DNA from: Clusia tigrina | Lineage: Eukaryota; Arthropoda; Insecta; Diptera; Clusiidae | Length of the DNA: 64,000 nt | Direction of reading: 5' to 3' | Assembly: GCA_920105625.2 (NCBI GenBank) | Contig: OV050030.1 | Span: forward strand, 77,899,400-77,963,399 | Shown: positions 33,836-45,487 of the stretch, piece by piece | How positions within the stretch are numbered: position 1 is the stretch's first letter | Layout: each line of letters opens with the position of its first letter | Translations under genes and position numbers: made by a program | Notes under the pieces: model-generated | Seen by the model: the letters and a program-made list of their open reading frames with translations, nothing else | Told to the model about the DNA's origin: nothing | Databases searched by the model: none

Positions 33836-35546
33836 TATGTTTGCAGTGGCTTTGATGGCAGCGGACGGGAGTGGCAGAACAGGCTCAGAGCCAATAAAAA
33901 CAGCCTCGGAGCCGATCGTGGCCAAGGAGTCAGACGTCTCGTTACCCGCAATGCCAGCGTGTCCCGGATGAAGATATATAGTGGCGGGAGATTCACCAGA
34001 GCATCAAGTGCCGGGCCTGGAGTAGTCGGAAATGCTCCGGTACAACATATGGCCACAGCACGGTGTAGTTTTGATAGAGCTTTTTTGACCCCTACAAGAG
34101 AGAGTCTGCTCATCCAAACCATCGATGCATAGGTGACAATAGGTGTTACCATAGCTGTATAGATCCATAGGACCTTACTAGCGGAAAGACCCCATGTCTT
34201 ACCAAAAACACCCTTACACTGCCAGAAAACTGACAGCGCTTTGGATGTCTTCAGTTCGACATGTGTTTTCCAAAGAAGTTTGTTATCAAGGATGACTCCA
34301 AGATATTTGATTTCGTTGGATAGCTGGATAGTGACTCCTTTTAGTGTAGGCAGAATAAGTCCATCAAGCTTTCTCCTTCTGGTAAAGAGGGCAATACCAG
34401 TCTTGGCAGGATTATCTGATAGCCCATTCGCACTGCACCAAGTGTCAATCATATCCAGTTTTCTCTGCACCCTTCTGCAGACAATCATAAGGGATGGACC
34501 TGTCACAAGACAGCCAACATCATCCGCATATGCCTGAGCGTATACACCCGAGTCATTAATGGCGTTAAGCAGGGGATCGATTACCATGCATCAGAGCAAT
34601 GGTGACAGTACACCACCTTGGGGACAGCCTCTATTAACCCCAGACGACACCAGAAAATCTTCCTCCGCCCGCACCGTTATGATTCTCTAGGCCAGCATTG
34701 AACGTATCCAATTTTCTAGGACCCGGTCTACGCCATGCCGCCTAGCAGAGCCGCCCATGCTGTCGAAAGTAGCATTGTCAAACGCACCCTCTATGTCCAC
34801 AAAGATGCCTTTTGCGTATTCTTTCCTGTCGATGGCTCGCTCTATCCCTCCAACAAGGTTTTGCAGAGCCGTCTCGCAGGATTTTCCGCAAGCTGAAATG
34901 GAGAGAGTGGATGCGTCTCCAGAGACTCCCTACGCATGCGAAGCTCCACCAGCCGTTCTAAACTTTTTAGCATGAACGAGGTCATACTAATAGGTCTGAA
35001 GCTCTTGGGATTGGTGTAGTCGTCTCTTCCAACCTTAGGAATGAAAGCAACCCTCACCAGCCTCCAAGAGCGTGGTACATAGGCCAGTGCTAGACATGCA
35101 GTGAAGATCTTCTTCAGTGCTGTCAACACTAACTCAATGCCTTCCTTCAACACAATCGGATATATGCCATTCAGTCCGGGCGACTTGAAGCCGTCAAAGG
35201 ATTTGATAGCAAATCTAATAGCAGCCTCATTCGCCACAGTTCTGGCGACATACCAATCATGTCGAGAGGTTGTAGCTGCCCTGACAACAGTTCCGACTAA
35301 AGGTGGTTGTTGACGGGCTATGCTTACCTGATTTCCTGGAAAGTGTGACTCCAACAGCAAGCTGAGTGTCTCACTTTGCCTCTCCGTATAGGAGCCATTA
35401 GGTTTCCTGAGCGACCCCAGCTTAGCAGTTTGGTAATTTTTCAGGACTTTCACCAGTTTTGCCGTGTCACTCAGGGATTCGATATCACTGCAGAAATCTC
35501 TAAAAGAAGTCCTTTTCGAGTCCCGAATTAGCTTCTTGTAGTCCCT
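33836..35546 (-). pseudogene. LOA LINE ORF2 reverse transcriptase and RNase H remnant
   Basis: After the stop: FKSPGLNGIYPIVLKEGIEL, VPRSWRLVRVAFIPKVGR, SFRPISMTSFMLKSLERL (35453-34842), then FVDIEGAFDNAT-like sequence and GCPQGGVLSPLL with an intact AYADDVGCLVTG box (about 34530). The frame 34587-33835 continues through IKYLGVILDNKLLWKTHVE. After PPLYIFIR it jumps to RDTLALRV and APRLFLLAL, skipping the RNase H catalytic core, so RNase H is dead while the RT box is intact. Confidence 0.85.
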
Positions 35547-36581
35547 CTAAACACGTCGATATCGTTCCCAGTCCTCATCAAGATTCGTCTTGAGGGCCCG
35601 GTTGAGGAGTTTTCTAGACTCACGCCTCAGCACCTGAAGCTCTCGGTTCCACCATGGAACAGGAGTCCGGCTAAGAGGAGGTCTAGTTGGGCAGGCTAGC
35701 TCAAAGCTGTTTGTTAGAGCGGTGTTGAGATGTTCAACAGCCGCCTCAATGTTCTGCTCCTTGCGAAGTTTCAGTGGCGTCACGTGATTGCTACGCAGTG
35801 CCTCCCTGAACTTCGGCCAGTCTGTTTTTCTAGGGTTTCTGGTGGGCAATGGCATCTGCGCCCGCTCGCCACACTGAAACTCAATGTATCTGTGGTCCGA
35901 GCACGAGTCTTCGGCGAGGACCCTCCAGTTGTTGATCGACCACCCCAGTCTTGGATTTGACAGGGTGACGTCAATTACCTCCTGCCTTCTCGTAGTCACA
36001 AAAGTAGGCTGCCTGCCTACATTGTGGATGTTCAGGCTGGAGGAGGCAATATACTCGAAATGTCGAGAGCCCCGCTCATTGCACTTGCTGCTGCCCCAGA
36101 TCGTATGCTGAGCATTAGCATCGCAGCAAAGAACCAGACCAAGACTGCGCCGCTCACAGAACCCTACGAGAGTAGCGACCTTCCCAGGTGGTGGCGCCTC
36201 CAAAGCATCGTAAGGAAAGTAAGCAGATGCAATCACAAACCTCGACCATCCGTGCATACTCTTAAAACTAATCTCTGCCGCAACAAGAACCTGACAGCAG
36301 AATGCGTCAAGGCAGGTCGCTGCGAGATGGGATGATATTATAAGACCGGCTCTAGGTCTAATCGAGTTTCTGTCATATAATATCGTGGCCCCTTTCAACA
36401 AGCCAAGGCCACAGAGGCGACCCCTAAAGACCCAGGGCGCTTGTACTGTTGTTATGTGGGGTGATGTGTGCAGCTGGGTGAGTCGTCTACTTAGGAGTAC
36501 AGTAGCGGCTTTAGAATGCTGCAAGTTGATCTGCGGTACCGTCAAAGGACGATAGCTACGAGAATCGTCCGAGCCACTCAT
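35547..36581 (-). CDS. LOA LINE ORF2 endonuclease, 344 aa open
   Basis: Apurinic-type endonuclease, the target-nicking domain. Order: PQINLQHSKAATVLLSRRL, VQAPWVFRGRLCGLG (the usual Glu of QEPW is Ala), VIASAYFPYDA, LVLCCDANAQHTIWGS (catalytic D-N), NVGRQPTFVTT, VIDVTLSNP and CSDHRYIEF (final DH). It ends at a stop at 35547 in RYRRV*RDYKKL, and RT sequence continues beyond it. Starts 7 nt after the ORF1 stop. Confidence 0.85.
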   Translation of the reverse strand: MSGSDDSRSYRPLTVPQINLQHSKAATVLLSRRLTQLHTSPHITTVQAPWVFRGRLCGLGLLKGATILYDRNSIRPRAGLIISSHLAATCLDAFCCQVLVAAEISFKSMHGWSRFVIASAYFPYDALEAPPPGKVATLVGFCERRSLGLVLCCDANAQHTIWGSSKCNERGSRHFEYIASSSLNIHNVGRQPTFVTTRRQEVIDVTLSNPRLGWSINNWRVLAEDSCSDHRYIEFQCGERAQMPLPTRNPRKTDWPKFREALRSNHVTPLKLRKEQNIEAAVEHLNTALTNSFELACPTRPPLSRTPVPWWNRELQVLRRESRKLLNRALKTNLDEDWERYRRV

Positions 36582-36587
36582 CTGGGA

Positions 36588-37830
36588 AAGACATGAAACT
36601 TTACAGTCCCAAAGAAGAGACTCAGACGGCTCCGGTACCGAGAAACCATGACATCAACAGTGGCCTCATCCACTCGCACCACAAGACTAGCACCTTCTTT
36701 ACCATCCCGGTTGCTACCCCTGGTGTGCGAAAGAATTCTCCAAAGTCTCGTGTTGATGCAAGGGTTCTGAGCACGCAGACAAGAAAGGACATCTGTGGTC
36801 GTCAGATCGGGATCCGGAATCCAGCAGATGGACTTCCTGAGGGACACGCCTGCTTCGCTTTAGACAGCGAAGCGAGTGGTCCCCATGGGGGGCACGTCAT
36901 TGACTGCACCCCTGAGCCCATCAAAGTTGGCCTGAGACGCGCACGACACCTGTAGAGTGCCGTCCTTTGTCTCATAGCCCCTCGCATTAGCTTCAGGACC
37001 GGAGGCAATGACGCGACGCATCAGATGACCTTTGCAGTGTTTTATTTCTGCATCAGTTAGTTCAGACCCCAGCTTGCCAATCACCGCCATTGGTTGCGGG
37101 CCGTTAGCCTTCTCGCTGTACGATGGCTTGGCTGCACCTTTGGAAGTGCTTGGGCGAAAGTCCAGCTCACCACCCGCCACTGGCAGAGATTTCGCCGGGC
37201 AGATTGTTTTGCTGGATACGAGGGGCTGGGCAAGCTGCAGCTTATTGGCAACATTCTTCCCCGCCACATTACCCGCCACCGAGGTTTCGCTCGTACCCTT
37301 TGGGGTCGTGGCGCCACCAGCAGTAACAGCTGCAGGGCAGGTGGGAATGCTGTTTTCAGCAACAATCTTCCGCCTCTTACCTCGCGAGCGAGCTTTCGGA
37401 GCGGTCAATCCCTCCGCAGGCTCGGTGGCTTCCATGGGTGTCAGTTCCGCCGACCTGGGCCTTTTGGAGGGAGTCGACACAGAAGGGCCGGCAGAGCCAC
37501 GTGAGGATTTCTCCTGCACCAGCCTATCAAGCCGCTTCTTTCTCTGTCTCCTCGCTTGAGTTCGCGTTGCCCTAGAACCATTGGTCGGTCGTTTCGCCAC
37601 TGTGGTGACTTCCCGACGCAGGCCCTCTGGATCCAGGGTACGTTCCTCCGTCTCTGAAGAAGAAGAGATTGCGGTAACAATCCCCGTCTCCTCCAGGATG
37701 CGCTCTCGCTGATAAAGGCGAGAGACTTTAGCGATGGTTGGGACCTCCAGAATCCGTGCCCCTGCCGCCGAAGCGGGTGGATTTCCACATGCGTAGGTTC
37801 CACCTGGAGTAATTAACCTATTGTTGTCCA
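36588..37830 (-). pseudogene. LOA LINE ORF1
   Basis: Open from about 37830 to 36860, including a 246-codon stretch from MAKRPTNGS (37600): ARRQRKKRLDRLVQEKSSRG, SRGKRRKIV, MAVIGKLGSELTDAEIKH and VSCASQANFDGLRGAVND. A frameshift near 36855 shifts to SLRKSICWIPDPDLTTTDVL and VVRVDEATVDVMVSRYRS, ending at 36588. The C-terminal third matches the DUF4780-like domain of LOA ORF1 proteins. The start codon expected from copy 1 (ATG 6829) reads CTG here. Confidence 0.75.
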
Positions 37831-38221
37831 GTAATTAACCTATTGTCCTCCCTAGCCAGTTTGGTCCGCGGATTTTACCCATTCTCTATACCATCATTGT
37901 GATAGACAGACAGCCATAACTCCCGCCCCTCCTAAGAGGTTCAGAAGTAATGTCATTTGCCTACCAAGGGTCCCCCTATCCGCCACCTGGGGACGCGTCC
38001 GATGGGATGTCAGGCAAATCCAGCACGGATCGCTGCTGTTAGTTGTCGTGTTGTTTCTGAGATCATTAAAACCTTTACGCTTATTGGACCGATCTGCTGT
38101 ATGCTGTCTTTGTTGTTGCATTTAGCGTGGGAGGTGGTTACTTTTTGTTAGGCTGTGGGATGTTGCATGCTGTGTATGAGTTGTGTGTGCTGAAAATACT
38201 TGTAGTTTTTCCGTCTTCACA

Positions 38222-38224
<3 letters not shown>

Positions 38225-38273
<49 letters not shown>

Positions 38274-38275
38274 TC

Positions 38276-38330
<55 letters not shown>

Positions 38331-38338
38331 TATGTATA

Positions 38339-38397
<59 letters not shown>
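38225..38397. repeat. (TA)n microsatellite
   Basis: About 170 bp of TA with a few TACTCG and TACATATATATG interruptions. Confidence 0.98.
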
Positions 38398-38399
<2 letters not shown>

Positions 38400-38627
38400 T
38401 ATGGTTTTGACCGACTCTCCTTGGAGGCTAGCACAAACCACGGACATTACCACGAACACACAGACAGAGTAGGGTAGTAACAAAATATAATTATATATGT
38501 ATAGGAAATAGCTAGTAATTTTGAAAATAAATAAAAACACTTATTAAGGCTATAAAACAGCGATTAAATTTCTGTATGCGACCCTGGAGCCCGCTGAGTT
38601 TTACCCCAGCGAAATTGAGTCGTTACA
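38400..38627 (+). repeat. LTR end (U3/R/U5 part)
   Basis: Ends in CCTGGAGCCCGCTGAGTTTTACCC...GAGTCGTTACA, homologous in reverse to the LTR edges at 1407 and 59183. The left boundary is obscured by the (TA)n tract. Contains AATAAATAAAAACAC, a possible polyadenylation signal (about 38526). Confidence 0.65.
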
Positions 38628-38628
38628 G

Positions 38629-38646
38629 TGGCGCCCGAGCAGGGAC
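38629..38646 (+). other. Primer-binding site, tRNA-Lys type
   Basis: TGGCGCCCGAGCAGGGAC, one base after the LTR terminal TTACA. Identical to 4899-4916. No gag follows: a (TA)n run starts 30 bp later. Confidence 0.85.
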
Positions 38647-38672
38647 TTCCAAAGAAATTCAACGAGAAAGAA

Positions 38673-38675
<3 letters not shown>

Positions 38676-38741
<66 letters not shown>
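38676..38741. repeat. (TA)n microsatellite
   Basis: About 65 bp of TA interrupting what should be the leader after the primer-binding site. Confidence 0.97.
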
Positions 38742-38742
<1 letters not shown>

Positions 38743-38817
38743 CCCGAGGGCTATGTTTGAAATTTTATTTATGTTCGTTTCATGCTTTGAATATACGCTT
38801 TTAATCAACAAGTTTTT

Positions 38818-39109
38818 CTCCAAAACAAAAAAGAAGGAAATGGAATGTTTCACCTGTCTAATTTGTGGGTCGAAATATTCTCGCAAATGGCAAGTAGAAA
38901 GGCATCATAGACAAATGCATGCTAAAAACCCTCTGCCTCAGTACCCAGAAGTCTGCGTGAACAGCAGCAATCCAATCAGCTAAATCCGTTGCATGGAGAT
39001 AGTGTGGCGACTCATCAACAAAAAACTGACACCCACCGACACGATAACACGAGCACAATAGAATCGAATATACAACAAATTATAGAAGAGCTAAACAATA
39101 AACAAATGT
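38818..39109 (+). pseudogene. Small C2H2 zinc-finger protein remnant
   Basis: A C2H2 finger, FTCLICGSKYSRKWQVERH followed by HRQMH, sits in the frame ending at 38983. After one frameshift the reading continues (HGDSVATHQQKTDTHRHDN, then IESNIQQIIEELNNKQ) to a stop near 39109, the last part looking like a short coiled coil. I do not recognise the protein. It lies between the LTR and Polinton capsid genes and could be a Polinton accessory gene or something unrelated. Confidence 0.4.
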
Positions 39110-39501
39110 AAGCTATAGCAACAGGAAAACTTTAATCAACATATGATAGAAATTGTAAAATAACTAGGCTTGTAAAAAGTAAAAGATAAAAAAAATAAAA
39201 CAGTAAACATACGAGTACGAGTATGTTAAAAACTAATTGGAAATAAAAAGAATATAGATGATGTTTTTGTATAATTTATTTAATTTGTTATTTTAATAAA
39301 AAAAAACGGAGATGACTGATTTTCATCTTCATAATTTAAATCTGTTCATACTTCCAGCTTGTAATCGTTCTGATTTTCATCGCAGTTAATTCTTTAACTA
39401 TAAATTTATTTGAATTTCCCTTGAAGTCTTGCATGTCTGTCAAATACATATTCTTGATCTGTTGAATGTTCTAACTGACATATTCATATAATTTTTCTGG
39501 T

Positions 39502-40363
39502 TTATATCGTTAGTGGTGTATACTGAACAAGGCAATCATGTAAAATTAGACAGTAAGCTGATGTATTGGTAGGGACATTCTTTAACGTCTCGAATTCAAT
39601 CCTTATGTCAATAGTTCCAGCTTTTATGATTTCAATAGGAAATATTGAAGCCTTGTTTTTATAGTTTTCTATATCCCATAATGGGCCCGGTTCATGTAAG
39701 TAATATTTTTGTTCAAATTTTGAATACATTTCATACAGAATAGCATAACGATGATTTCAAATCGTGGATTCAAATCATCATAAGGATATATCTCAGAGTA
39801 GAGAAACACTTTCATGTGTATCAAATCGCAATCCATGAACTCACCGATGACTGAATTCCTAAAACCATTAAAATATATTGTGCTCTTTGGTTTTGTGATG
39901 ACAACTTTATATTCCATAGATGATTAGTTGATTGTTTAATGCTGGGTAAAAATATGAATCCCAACTTCGAAAAGCGATAAATTAGTTATAGCGATAAATT
40001 TCGTGTACAATCGATTTCGACAACATTAAATTCATAGCATATTTCATCAAAAAGGAAACCGATACAATTATTTTTGAGTCGAACATTTTTGGAAATTTGA
40101 CCAATTTGAAGAGTAATGTTTCCTTCAATGTACATCAGACTTTCGCTTGGTAACACATATAGATCTTGATTTTGAATGGTTATTCGAATTTCATCATTAT
40201 TTCCAAAGTGACTAAGATATGGTGCATAGCTATAAAATTCCTTTTTTATAATAGTATCATCAGTTAGGGGTTTTTCTAATACATTTAGTATTGATCTCAT
40301 ATGTTTAAATCCCAATGACATCAGGTAATCTCTATTTGCTACTGGTAACGTTTTTCGGGACAA
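39502..40363 (-). pseudogene. Polinton/Maverick major capsid protein, internally deleted
   Basis: Double jelly-roll capsid protein of Polintons. N-terminal 125 residues from ATG 40363: YSYAPYLSHFGNNDEIRITI, QNQDLYVLPSESLMYIEGNI, LFDEICYEFNVVEIDCTRN. The C-terminal part follows at 39917-39502: DLIHMKVFLYSEIYPYDDLN, then after a frameshift FPIEIIKAGTIDIRIEFETL and SAYCLILHDCLVQYTPLTI. The long middle of the protein is missing. Terminal motifs match my memory of insect Polinton capsid proteins well. It lies just downstream of the minor capsid gene, the usual Polinton pairing. Confidence 0.8.
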
Positions 40364-40384
40364 TCTTCCTTCCTAAAGTGTTGG

Positions 40385-41034
40385 TGGTAAAGTTGTTACT
40401 ATTGTTGTATGATTTATTGTAGATAATCATGATTTTCTGGTTTAAGATGAAGTCTTAGTGTAGTTGTTTCTCCACGAAAATTGATGAGATCACCGTATTG
40501 ATCCACAATTTTAACACTAACGGATGTGATCTGTTTAACCTTTACTGGTAAAGAGATGACTTTTTTTGGAATTTCAATTATTTTATACCCTGGACTAACG
40601 TCAAATCCAAATTTATGAATTGTTTGAACGGCAATATCGATGATAAATGAACCAATCGCTAGATTGCATTCGACCCCTATAATATTGACTTTTATTATTT
40701 GTATAGGTTCGTTCGATATTTGTGTCTGATCAGGTTCTAAGATGGTATGTTTATTAAAACCTAATAACCTAATAATTTATCAATTATTCAAGGTCTATTA
40801 AAGTAAATAGTAGCATTTGAATTTATTTCCGTTTGTAGGGTATTGTTGTTTGCGTTTATTAGGACCTTCAAGAAGTAATTTAACTAATTCAAAATCTGAA
40901 ATGTCAGCTATATCATCAATTTCATACGATCCAGTTGGCACTTCAATAATTTCATCATCAATATGTAGCAAATTATTGCTTACATCTACATTGGGAATAG
41001 ACTTATAAGTTTGAAAATCAACATGCCCGCACAC
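40385..41034 (-). pseudogene. Polinton minor capsid (penton-like) protein
   Basis: From about 41034: CGHVDFQTYKSIPNVDVSNN, EIIEVPTGSYEIDDIAD, a frame change near 40795, then VECNLAIGSFI, FDVSPGYKIIEIPKKVISLP, and the end IVDQYGDLINFRGETTTLRL. This is the single jelly-roll penton-type protein of Polintons. Stops and a deletion around 40780-40800 break it. Just upstream an ATG-AGC-TAG (about 41044-41036) suggests the original start was disabled. A long noncoding repeat begins there. Confidence 0.75.
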
Positions 41035-41039
41035 CTAGC

Positions 41040-42520
41040 TCATTTTGATACCCTTTACATTTAAAAGAGGTAAAAAGGGTACACTAATTTTGTGCTTTTG
41101 AGAGGGGTTGCAATTTCAAGAAGAGGGCGTGGTAAATATAGACATATATATATACAGATATGATCAGAATAACTTTCTAATCAATTTTTATTTTCTCTGT
41201 CCGTCTGTCCGTCTGCCCGTCTGTCCATCCGTCTTTCCGTCTGTGGCCACTTTTTTTATACACCGTTAAAGCAATCTTAATGAAATTTTCCAAAAGTATA
41301 GTCTGGACAAAGATACAGAACCAGAGTGGTATAAGGGCCAATTTGGAGAAAGACCACGCCTACCTCCCATATAAGGAAATTTTCTCACCATTTTTCAAAT
41401 GACTGTAACTTCTGCCCCAATTGATGGAATAGTGACGCAATTTGGCAGCTATGGCGATATGGGTCCTACTAAAAACTGTCCAAAAAGTGGGAGGTAAATT
41501 TTAACTGCCACGCCCACTATTAACCAATTTTCATACCTTAAGATCTGATAGAGATTTATGAACGAAATTTTACGGGAAGGAACATCTGGACATTATAAAG
41601 CTATCTGCAACTGGGGTTGACACGCCCACTTTTGATATAGGGAACTTTCTGGTCTAAAATTAAAATTAGCCTACCTATGCTCGTATTGATGCCACCGGAA
41701 CAAAAATTGGCAGAAATATAAATGGGGTCCATAATGGTGTGTGTGCAAAATATGGAGATCATAATACAACTGGAACGCCTACAATTAGCCAAAAATCATT
41801 ACTAGGTTCCTATTAAAGATCTATCACCGGAAATTACACAGGAATATTGCGCGAACTAACATTAAACACCACACAAAAAATGTGCGTGTTCTCTTTAGAA
41901 CCATGCCCACTATAAACATATTATTATAATTTACGACCTATACAATATTTTTGGACGAAATTATATATTACTACGTATATGGACCCTACAAACCCATATG
42001 CAATAGTCGGGGTCGATCAGATGAAGGAAACTCCTCCCTCCCATATAATGTTCTTTGGGGACCCCAACTAAAAGAATTACCCTATCTATGCTTCTCGTGA
42101 TTATATATGAATACAAATTCGTAGATGTATACATTGGATTATGCATTCCAAATATGGGCAGACTATTACTACTGCCACGCCTACAATTAAACAAAAATCT
42201 GTACTAGGTTCCTATAGAAGATTCACCAACGAAATTTCACATAAAGTTTGCGGGTACTAATATTAAACAGCACACAAAAAATGGTCGTATTCTTCTCAGA
42301 CCCACGCCCACTATTAACATATTATTATAACTTACGACCTATACAATATTTTTGTTTGAAATTTTTTATTAGTAGTTATATTGATACTACAAAGCCAACC
42401 AAAAGAAATGGGGTCGATGTAGTCAATTAAGCTACTAATGATGATTTATGAAGAAATTGTACTCGCACGCACAAGAAAAGGTAAAGGGTATTTCGATGTC
42501 GGTTTAACCCGACTTCAGAG
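41040..42520 (-). repeat. CACGCCC-rich noncoding repeat, left copy
   Basis: Homologous, in inverted orientation, to 56640-58485. From its gene-proximal end: GATACCCTTTACATTTAAAA (about 41046), AGGGGTTGCAATTTCAAGAAG, a CCGTCTGTCCGTCTGCCCGT block (about 41196-41240), then repeating blocks with GCCACGCCCACTATTAAC, AACCTAGTA-type and CTTACGACCTATACAATATT motifs at a period near 400 bp (about 41931 and 42331). It ends in GTCGGTTTAACCCGAC (about 42500). No coding frame. Confidence 0.85.
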
Positions 42521-43560
<1,040 letters not shown>

Positions 43561-43564
43561 AGTT

Positions 43565-43860
43565 TCCTTTTTACTTAACCAATTGTGTTCATTACTAAAT
43601 CCCAACCATTTTACAAAAATTTGATTGTTACTTTTTTCAAAATTTTTTCCACAAGATATGAATTTGGGATATTTGGTTCTCATCATTTCCTTTTTATAAA
43701 ATTGTCCTTTGATGCTATGCCCCTGATATATGGAACAGGGTTGGTAAATTTTTGTTGTTTAACTTTGAAAATTTCAGTTGTACAATTGGGTGTATAACCC
43801 TTTTCGAAAACATGTTTATATTTACTTGTTCGTACATAATCGCCAACCTTTCAAAATTGC
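43565..43860 (-). pseudogene. Polinton integrase, C-terminal end with chromodomain
   Basis: Across frameshifts the minus strand reads VFEKGYTPN-type sequence (FSKRVIHP / KRYTPNCTT frames near 43790), KVKQQKFTNPVP, and then NQIFVKWLGFSNEHNWLSKK (about 43635-43580), a chromodomain-like segment. This order is the retroviral-type integrase tail of Polintons. The DDE catalytic core is not present in the window. Confidence 0.65.
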
Positions 43861-43989
43861 CACCAAATCAGCTTGCCAAAAATCAACGAATGATAATTCT
43901 ACATCGCTTGAAATTTTTCCGAGCTTTTTCAACATTCGAAAAGTATTCATAAATTTAGGAATCTAAGTTATTTAGTTTGTTTTGAGTAG

Positions 43990-44240
43990 CATTGAGACGT
44001 TTAATACATCTTCTTTTTGTGTATTCAAATTGAAATCAACGCATAATTTGAGTGCGTTTTCCGAATTTGTAATGGTTCTACCCAATCGCTGACTATATTC
44101 GATTATCTGCTCTTCAAATAATTTTTTCAATTTTGTTTGTTGAGTCAGCAAATCTTGTGTAGTTTGATTAATTAATGACTACTCGTATGTAAAGAATTTT
44201 GTAGCGGCATCGGTCTCTTGTGTGGGGTCTTTTAAATTTT
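43990..44240 (-). pseudogene. Polinton MGVDKFGR-type protein, C-terminal piece
   Basis: Minus strand: DPTQETDAATKFFTYE, then a stop and QTTQDLLTQQTKLKKLFEEQ, SENALKLCVDFNLNTQKEDV, a probable coiled coil. The N-terminal piece lies at 52955-53090, and the two are separated by the Jockey insertion. The frame across the insertion site is consistent on both sides. Function is unknown: in Polintons such proteins are candidates for fibre or accessory structural proteins, which is inference. Confidence 0.65.
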
Positions 44241-44536
44241 ATTTTTATTTTTTATTTCCCTTTATTTCATACATCTGACCCCATTATATTGACACCTACT
44301 ACATAGTTTGACAATTTGTTTGGAAATTAATTTTAAAAACACATTTTGGCCCGTGCCAAGAAGTGATACAACAAAAATTATTTACATTAATTATAATAGT
44401 TCACTATAATTATATTATAACAATTTATGATCAAATTTATGTTTGTGATAATTATTTACATTTACATTTATAATACTATTACTAATATGTGTAGTCTGGA
44501 TTTCCTAGTTCATTAGGTCGTTTGGTCGAGTTCTCT

Positions 44537-45456
44537 TTAAACGGCGGATGTGGTTTCTTCTAGATGTAGCAACTCGTTTATTTCTTCGTTATTATGCCCA
44601 TGCAGTTTATCGTAGTGTTTTGTGGATATCTTTTTTATTTCTTCGTCAATTCTTATCATATTTAGTTTGCGCTGTATAGCTTCATTTGTTGTGTACCAAC
44701 CAGACTTTATGATAACTCTTAATATTCTAGATTGCTGTCTTTGAATTTTTTGTATGTGTACGTCCAAATTTGGCTTTAGAGTACACTTGTATAACAGCAA
44801 CTTGTTGTTAATTTTGAGTTTAGATTGCTTACCCATTAACCAATATAGTGGCCTAAATTTTTCCTTTATTTGTTTCGTTTTTTGTTTGATGTGGTAGTGC
44901 CAATTTGGCTTTGAGTCCATGTGTATACCAAGGTATTTAGTAGTAGACCGTATTTTTATATCTTATATTTTATATCTTTATTATTTATTTTAATAGGTAT
45001 TGGGTTAAATTTTGTTTTAGTTGTAAAAATTATTTGTACAGTCTTATCTTCATTAATTTTCAAGCACCATTTATCAAACCATTCCTAAACATTCTCTGTG
45101 TATATCTGCAGATTTGCAGTCGCAGTATTTAGATTTTTGTCAGATGCTAATAGGATTGTGTCGTCAGCAAAGGTGGCAATTGTGGTATTCAGTTCTTTTG
45201 GAAGTGGTATATATGAGGTAAATATGACATATAGCAGTGGTCCTAAAACACTCACTTGAGGAACTCCAGCTGTTGTAAGAAGAATAGACGAACACTCTTC
45301 ATTATATTTGACGTAAAAGTAACGATCACTAAGATAACTTTCAACAATCAAATAGCAGTCAAGTGGCAGCATCGTCTTCAGTTTATGCAGCAGTCCTTTA
45401 TGCCATACTTTGTCAAATGCTTTTGCAACGTCTAAGAATACAGCAACGCGTACCAC
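44537..45456 (-). pseudogene. Jockey ORF2: RT palm, thumb and C-terminus
   Basis: FLDVAKAFDKVWHKGLLHKL (first catalytic Asp), GVPQVSVLGPLLYVIFTSYI (usual Q-G-S changed to Q-V-S), FADDTILLASDK (catalytic FADD intact), IYTENV then a stop near 45085. Then thumb and C-terminal pieces SKPNWHYHIKQKTKQIKEKF, LYWLMGKQSKLKINNK and LQRQQSRILR-like sequence down to 44537. A 3' UTR of about 270 bp follows. Confidence 0.9.
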
Positions 45457-45487
45457 TTATATTCTATGTCTGTTTCAATTTTGTTTG

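Larger units (their letters stand above)
33836..38010 (-). mobile_element. LOA-clade LINE, minus strand
   Basis: Same family as the element inside the tandem duplication. 5' region at about 37840-38010, ORF1 about 37830-36588, ORF2 36581-33836. It is 3'-truncated just after the RNase H region at GCCACTGCAAA, and the RNase H core is deleted. Unlike the other copies it retains endonuclease and full RT, so it serves as the reference for their deletions. Confidence 0.9.

Noticed and set aside
37894..38121. 75-codon minus frame with a CWICLT motif, considered as a Gag start
   Set aside because: Half of it is LOA 5' sequence in a non-coding frame, and the single Cys pair is not a full zinc knuckle.
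41190..42520. CACGCCC repeat as a DINE-1/Helitron-type element because of its GTCY-rich block
   Set aside because: The GTCCGTCTGTCC block is suggestive, but no TC...CTRR ends, 3' hairpin or A/T insertion site could be shown.
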